Source: Methanobacterium sp. PtaB.Bin024
Lineage (GTDB): Archaea > Methanobacteriota > Methanobacteria > Methanobacteriales > Methanobacteriaceae
Direction of reading: 5' to 3'
Length of the DNA: 14,638 bases
Assembly (NCBI GenBank): GCA_002067065.1
Contig: MVPY01000074.1
Coordinates: forward strand, 1-14,638
Shown here one piece after another: positions 9,319-14,638 of this stretch. The notes under the pieces are model-generated. The model saw only the letters and a program-made list of their open reading frames with translations. It ran no database searches and was not told the origin of the DNA. Both the position numbers and the translations under genes were made by a program. Position 1 is the first letter of the stretch. Each line of letters begins with the position of its first letter.

Positions 9319-9524
9319 TGATCCTCTAATTATATTTATTTTTTTTAATGCCCCTCTTTCAAATCGTCCCATTACCTTTTCTTTTAATCCCTAATTTTTT
9401 TAATCATCCTCATGGCTATTTTCTTTAATTTCTTTAAATCCCGAACTTTCGAATCATCCTATAACCATTTTCCATTTAATTCCCTAATTCTTAATCACCC
9501 TAAAACTATTTTTCTATTTTTTCC
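9319..9524. repeat. About five degenerate tandem copies of a ~40-50 bp T-rich unit
   Basis: The spacer after the aminotransferase is not random. The motif AATC-(A/G)-TCC(C/T) followed by AT-rich text, then TTTAAT(C/T)CC(C/T)-AA, recurs with unit starts near 9319, 9362, 9402, 9452 and 9493 (spacings of about 43, 40, 50 and 41 bp). Clear anchors are AATCGTCCC (9362), AATCATCCT (9402 and 9452) and AATCACCCT (9493), each followed by a CTATTTT/CCATTTT-like tract. Copies are diverged, so this is either an old tandem expansion or multiplied U-rich terminators. No long reading frame crosses it. Confidence 0.55.
9339..9346 (+). terminator. U-rich terminator after aminotransferase
   Basis: A run of eight T begins about 20 nt after the stop codon at 9318. 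Archaeal RNA polymerase stops on such U tracts without needing a hairpin. Further T-rich tracts in the repeats behind it could act as back-ups. Confidence 0.55.
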
Positions 9525-9592
9525 AATGTTAGACTAGCCTAGTAGAATTAGATGAATCTAACATTATTTTTAAAGTAATTAGGGATTCCTAA
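9525..9592. promoter_or_regulatory. Cluster of three TTAG...CTAA-type palindromes (DtxR/MntR-like boxes)
   Basis: Three dyads lie just upstream of the ATPase promoter. TTAGACTAGCCTAGTAGAA at 9529-9547 agrees with the DtxR/IdeR box (TTAGGTTAGCCTAACCTAA) at 13 of 19 positions by eye. TTAGATGAATCTAA at 9548-9561 has perfect 6-bp arms. TTAGGGATTCCTAA at 9579-9592 has perfect 5-bp arms. The first two are also spanned by a 9-bp inverted repeat, AATGTTAGA/TCTAACATT (9525-9533 and 9557-9565). Dyad centres are about 16 and 31 bp apart. The likely role is an operator array for a metal-dependent DtxR-family repressor controlling the P-type ATPase. The binding protein is not encoded in this window. Confidence 0.5.
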
Positions 9593-9610
9593 CACGTTAA
9601 TTGATGGAAA

Positions 9611-9622
9611 AAGATATATATA
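9611..9622 (+). promoter_or_regulatory. BRE/TATA promoter of the P-type ATPase gene
   Basis: A purine-rich GGAAAAAG, fitting a TFB-recognition element, runs into ATATATATA at 9614-9622. Start of transcription is expected near 9640-9645, leaving a leader of about 45-50 nt that holds the ribosome-binding site GGGAGGT at 9675-9681. Confidence 0.6.
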
Positions 9623-9688
9623 GGCTCCTCCATATTTACATAAACCCAATATAAAAAAAAATCCCATGCCACCAGGGAGGTAAACATT

Positions 9689-12241
9689 TTGGCAAACGAA
9701 TTGGATATAGAAAAAATCAACGGTCTTTCACAGGAGGAAGTTGCCCTTAAAATAAGCAAAGAAGGATACAACGAGCTTCCCTCCACTGATAAAAGATCAG
9801 TTTTAACCATTGTTATGGAAGTGGTTCGTGAACCAATGTTCCTCCTGTTGATTGCCTGTGGTATCATATACCTGGTTTTAGGAGATCTCCAGGAAGCACT
9901 GATGCTTCTGGGCTTTGTTTTTGTGATTATGGGCATCACATTCTATCAGGAACGTAAAACTGAACGCACCCTGGATGCTCTGCGGGATCTATCAAGTCCC
10001 CGTGCTCTGGTAATACGTGATGGTCATGAGGAGAGGATTGCAGGTAGAGAGGTAGTCACTGGTGATATCATCATTCTCAAGGAGGGTGACCGGGTGCCTG
10101 CTGATGCAGTTGTACTATCCTGCACTAACCTTCTCATCAACGAGTCTCTCTTAACCGGGGAATCACTTCCAGTGCGCAAAGTACAGTGTGGAGAAGTGAT
10201 GGAAATGCATCCTCCTGGCGGTGATGGTCTTCCCTCAGTCTACTCCGGAACCCTGGTGGTACAGGGACAGGGAGCAGCCCAGGTGATGTCCACCGGACTT
10301 AACACTGAAATGGGACGTATAGGTAAAAGATTACAGACTCTGGAAACAGAGGACACCTCCCTCCAGAAGGAGACACGGATACTGGTGCGTAATTTTGCCA
10401 TGGTAGGAGTTTTCCTCTGTGCAGTGGTAGTGGTAATATATGGTCTCACCCGCACAGACTGGCTTAATGGTTTCCTGGCCGGTATAACCCTTGCCATGGC
10501 CATCCTCCCAGAAGAGTTTCCAGTAGTTTTAACCATCTTCCTTGCCCTGGGTGCCTGGAGAATATCACAGAAAAAAGTACTCACCCGGCGTTCCCATGCT
10601 ATTCAGGCCCTAGGTTCCACTACAGCCCTTTGTGTGGATAAAACTGGGACTTTAACCCTGAATCAGATGTCAGTTGCTAAGATCATGAATGAAAATGATT
10701 TCTACCAGGTCAACCCCATTAAAACTGACCACCTCCCAGAAGAGTTCCATGAACTCATTGAATTCAGTATCCTGGCCAGTCAAAGAGACCCCTTTGACCC
10801 TATGGAGAAATCATTAAAGGAATTTGGGAACGTAACCTTACAAAAAACTGAACATTTACATGAAGACTGGCATCTGGTTCATGAATATCCGTTATCCCAG
10901 GAACTCCTGGCCATGTCCCACGTATGGCAATCTCATGATGGTGAAGATTACATAATAGCTGCTAAAGGTGCTCCCGAAGCTGTGGCTGATCTTTGCCACA
11001 TGCCTCCTGAAAAAATGGGAAAGTTATCCCAGCAGATATCAACCATGGCCAGTGATGGTTTAAGGATCATTGGAGTGGCCAGGGCTTACTTTAAAAAAGT
11101 AGATCTACCTGGCAAGCAGCATGATTTTAACTTTGAGTTTCTGGGCTTGGTGGGATTCCTGGATCCTGTACGTGAAGAGGTGCCCCAGGCTGTGCAGGAG
11201 TGTTATCAAGCTGGTATCCGAGTGGTGATGATCACTGGAGATTATCCTGGAACTGCTAAAAATATTGCAGAGAAAATAGGACTCAAAAAACCGGATAAAG
11301 TCATAACTGGGGATGAACTGGAGAAGATGGATGATGAAACCCTTTCTGAAAGGGTGAAGGATATTAACATCTTTGCCCGTATGGTACCGGAGATGAAACT
11401 ACGTCTGGTGGAGGCCCTTAAATCCAATGGAGAAATAGTTTCAATGACCGGAGATGGGGTTAATGATGCTCCTGCCCTTAAATCCGCCCAAATAGGAATA
11501 AGTATGGGTGGTAGGGGTACTGATGTGGCCAGGGAAGCATCTTCCCTGGTTTTATTGGAGGATGATTTTTCATCAATTGTGGCTGCAGTGAAAATGGGAC
11601 GCCGCATCTATGATAACCTTAAAAAAGCTGTTGCCTACATCTTTGCAGTGCATGTTCCCATTATTGGGATGTCACTTCTACCTGTGTTATTCCAGTGGCC
11701 ACTGGTTCTTTTCCCGGTGCAGATCGTTTTTTTGGAGCTTATAATTGACCCGGCATGTTCAGTGGTTTTTGAGGCCGAGCCTGCTGAAAAGGATGTTATG
11801 AACCGTCCTCCGCGCAGCTCTTCTGAAACCCTGTTTAACAGAGAAACTATTGGGATAAGCATTTTACAGGGAATAGTAGTCCTTTTAGTGGTATTGTTAG
11901 TTTACCTTTTGAGTTTAAATGCTCAAGGAGATGCCAGTGCCCGGACCCTCAGTTACACCACCATGATATTCGCCAACCTGGCCCTGATACTCACCAACCG
12001 TTCCTGGTCTCGTACCATAATTCAAACCATTCAATCTCCCAACAAAGCACTCTGGTTTGTACTTGGCGGTGCTCTGCTATTCCTGGCCTTAATACTCTAT
12101 TTCCCACCCTTACAGCATCTTTTCCAGTTCTGCCCGCTTAACCTGTGGGAGATTTTAATTTGTTTCATAGCAGGTTTCCTGAGTGTAATATGGTTTGAAG
12201 GATTTAAATGGTGGAATAATAGCATGAAAAACAAAGTATAG
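9689..12241 (+). CDS. P2-like P-type cation-transporting ATPase with atypical ion site
   Basis: This 850-residue membrane pump couples ATP hydrolysis to cation movement. It has a short cation-ATPase N domain, M1-M2 (about 46-95), an actuator domain with TGES at 156-159, M3-M4 containing PEEFP at 274-278, the phosphorylation site D317 in DKTGTLT, nucleotide-site KGAPE at 426-430, the hinge TGDGVND at 587-593, and M5-M10. There is no N-terminal heavy-metal CxxC domain. M4 keeps the acidic residue equivalent to SERCA E309, and M6 has E683 and D687. In M5, H655 and a hydrophobic residue replace the SERCA asparagine and glutamate. Ca2+ is therefore doubtful; a divalent or monovalent cation remains open. 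The TTG start at 9689 is set by GGGAGGT seven nt upstream. Metal-box-like palindromes precede its promoter. Confidence 0.92.
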   Translation: MANELDIEKINGLSQEEVALKISKEGYNELPSTDKRSVLTIVMEVVREPMFLLLIACGIIYLVLGDLQEALMLLGFVFVIMGITFYQERKTERTLDALRDLSSPRALVIRDGHEERIAGREVVTGDIIILKEGDRVPADAVVLSCTNLLINESLLTGESLPVRKVQCGEVMEMHPPGGDGLPSVYSGTLVVQGQGAAQVMSTGLNTEMGRIGKRLQTLETEDTSLQKETRILVRNFAMVGVFLCAVVVVIYGLTRTDWLNGFLAGITLAMAILPEEFPVVLTIFLALGAWRISQKKVLTRRSHAIQALGSTTALCVDKTGTLTLNQMSVAKIMNENDFYQVNPIKTDHLPEEFHELIEFSILASQRDPFDPMEKSLKEFGNVTLQKTEHLHEDWHLVHEYPLSQELLAMSHVWQSHDGEDYIIAAKGAPEAVADLCHMPPEKMGKLSQQISTMASDGLRIIGVARAYFKKVDLPGKQHDFNFEFLGLVGFLDPVREEVPQAVQECYQAGIRVVMITGDYPGTAKNIAEKIGLKKPDKVITGDELEKMDDETLSERVKDINIFARMVPEMKLRLVEALKSNGEIVSMTGDGVNDAPALKSAQIGISMGGRGTDVAREASSLVLLEDDFSSIVAAVKMGRRIYDNLKKAVAYIFAVHVPIIGMSLLPVLFQWPLVLFPVQIVFLELIIDPACSVVFEAEPAEKDVMNRPPRSSSETLFNRETIGISILQGIVVLLVVLLVYLLSLNAQGDASARTLSYTTMIFANLALILTNRSWSRTIIQTIQSPNKALWFVLGGALLFLALILYFPPLQHLFQFCPLNLWEILICFIAGFLSVIWFEGFKWWNNSMKNKV

Positions 12242-12282
12242 TCTTATTAATACTACAGAAACTACCAGTTATCTTTAACACA

Positions 12283-12290
12283 TTTTTTTT
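12283..12290 (+). terminator. U-rich terminator after P-type ATPase
   Basis: Eight T residues lie about 42 nt after the ATPase stop codon, with no clear hairpin before them. This fits an archaeal U-tract terminator and separates the ATPase from the following aminotransferase. Confidence 0.5.
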
Positions 12291-12389
12291 ATGCTTCGAA
12301 CCACATATAGAGTAGTAGGAAAATTAAATGGGAAAATTATTTCAAGGAATTAAAAAAATACATGGATACCGGAGAATATTTTATTTTAA

Positions 12390-12407
12390 GATATAATAGA
12401 TATAATA
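12390..12407 (+). promoter_or_regulatory. Duplicated TATA element upstream of LysN-like aminotransferase
   Basis: GATATAATA is repeated exactly head to tail at 12390-12398 and 12399-12407, 55-72 bp before the ATG at 12462. Either copy could serve as a TATA box, giving start sites about 9 bp apart and a leader of roughly 30-45 nt. Confidence 0.45.
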
Positions 12408-12461
12408 ATTAATTGAAATTGATTGAGATAATATTAATCATAAATTATTGAGGAATTACCT

Positions 12462-13643
12462 ATGAATTACCCTTTCGCCCGTCGCATGAACCAGATACCA
12501 CGATCCTTTGTTAGGGAAATCTTAAAGGTTACTGAGCATCCGGATATAATCTCTTTTGCGGGTGGACTTCCCAACCCCCATTCATTTCCTGTTGATGCCA
12601 TTAAAGATGCAACATCAAAGGTTTTAACAGAAGAAGGAGAAAATGTCCTCCAGTACAGTACTACTGAGGGTTATGGTCCTCTCAGGGAACTCATAGCCGG
12701 AAGATATGGTCTTCATGGTCTAGATGTAGATGCTGATGAAATCTTGATAACCAATGGCTCCCAGCAGTGCCTGGACCTGGTGGGAAAAGTTTTCTTAGAC
12801 CAACATGATGGAGTGGTCATGGAAAAACCCACTTATCTGGCGGCAATACAGGCATTTGGTTTATATGAACCACAATTTTATTCTGTACCCCTAATGGAGG
12901 ATGGGGTTGACACCATGGCCCTGGAGAACCTGCTTTCTGCTAAGAAAATAAAGCTATTTTACAGTGTTACCAGTTTTCAGAATCCTACCGGGATAACCTA
13001 TTCTGCAGATAAAAGGAAGGAAGTTGCCGAAATCTTAACAGAACATGACACTATTCTGGTTGAGGATAACCCTTATGGTGAGATACGGTTCATAGGTGAA
13101 GATATATCTCCAATCAAATCACATCTACCTGATTCCATACTTTTTGGAACTTTTTCCAAGATTGTTTCTCCAGGGATGAGGATGGGCTGGATTGTGGCTC
13201 CCTCAAAAATCATGGAAAACCTCATCACTGCAAAACAGGCTTCCGATCTTCACTCCAACTACTTCACCCAGAGGGTGGTTTACCAGTATCTCCAGGATAA
13301 TGATGTGGATACTCATATCCAAAAGATAAGAGAGTTGTATAAGTCCCAGAGGGACCAGATGGTTCAATCCATTAAAGATTACCTGCCAGGTGAGGTTGAA
13401 TACACCAAACCAGAGGGTGGTATGTTCCTGTGGGTGACTCTACCAGAAGGTATGTCTTCTCTGGAGTTATTTGAATATGCCATCAAAGAAAAGGTGGCCT
13501 TTGTTCCTGGTGATGCTTTCTACACTGATCATCCCCATCACAATACCATGAGGCTGAATTTCTCCAACAGTAGCAAAGAAGAGATTGTTGAGGGTATGCA
13601 GAGGCTGGGAAATGCCATTGAAAAAATGCAAACAGATAATTAA
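12462..13643 (+). CDS. PLP-dependent aminotransferase, LysN/MocR-like (COG1167)
   Basis: This is a 393-residue fold-type I aminotransferase of the group that includes 2-aminoadipate aminotransferase LysN and the catalytic half of MocR regulators. Family marks are the opening ISFAGGLPNPHSFP, YSTTEGYGPLRELIA, ITNGSQQCLDL, N174 in SFQNPTG, D202 and Y205 in VEDNPYGEIRF, K233 in GTFSKIVSPGMRMGW (Schiff-base lysine, with R240 for the phosphate), and R364 in NTMRLNFS (carboxylate). There is no N-terminal winged-helix DNA-binding domain, so it is an enzyme and not a MocR regulator. The ATG at 12462 follows GAGG at 12450-12453. It probably transfers amino groups between a 2-oxo acid and glutamate or an aromatic, branched or 2-aminoadipate-like amino acid; the exact substrate is not readable. 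It has its own promoter region, so it is not in an operon with the ATPase. Confidence 0.9.
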   Translation: MNYPFARRMNQIPRSFVREILKVTEHPDIISFAGGLPNPHSFPVDAIKDATSKVLTEEGENVLQYSTTEGYGPLRELIAGRYGLHGLDVDADEILITNGSQQCLDLVGKVFLDQHDGVVMEKPTYLAAIQAFGLYEPQFYSVPLMEDGVDTMALENLLSAKKIKLFYSVTSFQNPTGITYSADKRKEVAEILTEHDTILVEDNPYGEIRFIGEDISPIKSHLPDSILFGTFSKIVSPGMRMGWIVAPSKIMENLITAKQASDLHSNYFTQRVVYQYLQDNDVDTHIQKIRELYKSQRDQMVQSIKDYLPGEVEYTKPEGGMFLWVTLPEGMSSLELFEYAIKEKVAFVPGDAFYTDHPHHNTMRLNFSNSSKEEIVEGMQRLGNAIEKMQTDN

Positions 13644-13686
13644 CTGTTAAAAATTTGTTTCAAATCGGAATTTCATGTAATTATTC

Positions 13687-13713
13687 TGATATCAAAATTA
13701 TCATGAGATATCA
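13687..13713. promoter_or_regulatory. Inverted repeat upstream of the DNA glycosylase
   Basis: TGATATC at 13687-13693 and GATATCA at 13707-13713 form perfect 7-bp arms around a 13-nt spacer that itself contains the palindrome TCATGA. It ends 29 bp before the glycosylase ATG, about where a promoter or operator should lie. Evidence is from symmetry alone. Confidence 0.35.
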
Positions 13714-13742
13714 ATTAAAGCTCATGAATGGTGTAGACTAAT

Positions 13743-14638
13743 ATGTATCAGTCCAGTTTTAATATAAAGGCCAAAGCACCGTTTGATTTTGATCTTAGTT
13801 CTAAGATATTTTCCAGTGGAGATAAGAATATACGAAAATACGCTGATAGACATTTCTGGCAAGTTTTAAACCTTCATCAGAAAACAATGTTTTTGTATGT
13901 TGAATCTGTGGGAGATGTGGAAAATCCGGAACTGAAGGTGACTGTGGACTCCAAAACAGAATTATCCCAGAAGATTTTGAATGCTGTCCCACAGACTGTG
14001 CATAAAATCTTTAACCTGGGCCTAGACCTTAATCCATTCTATGAAGATATCAAATCTGATAAAATCATGCATAATATTACAGACCAGCTTTATGGTCTTA
14101 AAAATCCATCCACACCCACCCTGTTTGAGGCTCTGGTTGATTCTATAATAGAACAACAAATATCCTTAAAGGCAGCCCATAGTATTGGAAACCGTTTGAT
14201 AAAGGAATTCGGACCATCCATTAACATATATGGACAAGAATATTATGCTTATCCTTCACCTGAAGATTTAGCCGGTTTAGACCTTCAAGAACTTCGTGAT
14301 TGTGGTTTGAGTTTTAGAAAGGCAGAGTATATTCATGATTTATCCTCAAGGATCGTAAACCATGATCTGGATTTAAACACCCTCCCAAATATTGGTAACA
14401 CCGATGATATGATGACTGAATTATGCAAAATAAGAGGTGTTGGTGTTTGGACTGCTGAACTGGCTTTACTGAGAGGATTGGGTAGATTGGATGCCATTCC
14501 TGCTGATGATATTGCATTGCAGAGAATCATATCCCACTTCTACAGGGATGATGAAAAGATATCTTCTGGTAAAGTCAGGGAAATTGCCAGTGCATGGGGA
14601 AGGTGGAGGGGATTGGCAGCTTATTATATGGTTGTGGC
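13743..14638 (+). CDS. alkA: AlkA-type DNA-3-methyladenine glycosylase II, C-terminus cut by window edge
   Basis: Translation gives 298 residues before the right edge; the stop is not in the window, and family length suggests only a short piece is missing. Residues about 5-110 fit the AlkA N-terminal domain (FNIKAKAPFDFDLSSKIF). The helix-hairpin-helix glycosylase core follows: EALVDSIIEQQISLKAA (129-145), the hairpin IRGVGVWTAELALL (230-243) and the catalytic aspartate in PADD (253-256; D256 corresponds to E. coli D238). The enzyme removes alkylated bases such as 3-methyladenine from DNA, beginning base excision repair. There is no [4Fe-4S] cysteine loop in the visible part. The ATG at 13743 is preceded 9 nt upstream by GGTG, and the frame is open throughout. 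A preference for other lesions (e.g. hypoxanthine) is possible in archaeal relatives. Confidence 0.87.
   Translation, partial: MYQSSFNIKAKAPFDFDLSSKIFSSGDKNIRKYADRHFWQVLNLHQKTMFLYVESVGDVENPELKVTVDSKTELSQKILNAVPQTVHKIFNLGLDLNPFYEDIKSDKIMHNITDQLYGLKNPSTPTLFEALVDSIIEQQISLKAAHSIGNRLIKEFGPSINIYGQEYYAYPSPEDLAGLDLQELRDCGLSFRKAEYIHDLSSRIVNHDLDLNTLPNIGNTDDMMTELCKIRGVGVWTAELALLRGLGRLDAIPADDIALQRIISHFYRDDEKISSGKVREIASAWGRWRGLAAYYMVV

Noticed and set aside
9319..9524. The periodic spacer considered as a CRISPR array.
   Set aside because: Units are diverged throughout with no constant repeat and unique spacer pattern, and there are no cas genes nearby.
9589..9939. 116-codon antisense frame across the ATPase promoter and gene start.
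   Set aside because: It would cover the promoter, leader and first M1-M2 codons. There is no ribosome-binding site and no plausible protein features.
10240..11607. Two antisense frames over 100 codons inside the ATPase gene.
   Set aside because: Both lie opposite the invariant DKTGT and TGDGVND regions of a complete ATPase and have shadow-type Ser/Arg/Thr-rich composition.
12328..12396. A 22-codon open frame (MGKLFQGIKKIHGYRRIFYFKI) in the ATPase/aminotransferase spacer.
   Set aside because: It is very short, has only a weak AGGA-like upstream site, and overlaps the putative TATA repeat of the next gene. Nothing beyond its basic composition supports it.
8206..13643. Two aminotransferases and the ATPase considered as one metabolic operon.
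   Set aside because: Gaps of 370 and 220 bp contain T-run terminators and separate TATA boxes, so they look like independent units.

Overview
The window looks like chromosome from a methanogenic euryarchaeon of the Methanobacterium type. The supporting signs are an archaeal-type phosphopantetheine adenylyltransferase, a DUF84 inosine/xanthosine triphosphatase, ribosome-binding sites matching the archaeal 16S tail (an AGGTGATC just before one TTG start, GGGAGGT before another), TATA-type promoter boxes, U-rich terminators and frequent TTG starts. The genus is inferred from protein style and AT-rich base composition; no rRNA or other marker gene is present. I see no tRNA, rRNA, CRISPR array, transposase or integrase.

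Left part (1-5222, minus strand). Three large polytopic GT-C-type glycosyltransferases are followed downstream by the first 55 codons of a cytoplasmic GT-B (family 4 type) glycosyltransferase that runs off the left edge. The first two GT-C genes in coordinate order (227-1891 and 1914-3596) are clear tandem paralogues. The third (3612-5222) has a diverged membrane part but ends in a recognisably similar extracytoplasmic domain. Spacings are 15 and 22 bp, so they form an operon, most simply read as a module that builds a cell-surface or lipid-linked glycan. The 1914-5222 stretch is visibly more AT-rich than the right half.

Middle (5293-8101). Two minus-strand housekeeping genes, the DUF84 NTPase and coaD, are divergent from a plus-strand radical-SAM protein. 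The DUF84 gene has no ordinary start codon at the expected place: the conserved N-terminus begins at an ATT, or else the five-C run at 5824-5828 hides a frameshift. The coaD/radical-SAM intergenic region holds a perfect 13-bp direct repeat.

Right part (8206-14638, plus strand). Two PLP-dependent aminotransferases (an aspartate-aminotransferase-like class I-gamma enzyme and a LysN/MocR-like enzyme) flank an 850-residue P2-like P-type cation ATPase with unusual ion-site residues. The window ends inside an AlkA-type 3-methyladenine DNA glycosylase. These appear to be separate transcription units, because each has its own upstream gap.

The most interesting non-coding stretch is 9319-9688, between the first aminotransferase and the ATPase. 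It has a T-run terminator, about five degenerate copies of a ~40-50 bp T-rich unit, and then three TTAG...CTAA-type palindromes resembling DtxR/MntR-family metal-regulator boxes, followed by a TATA box. This suggests metal-responsive control of the ATPase.
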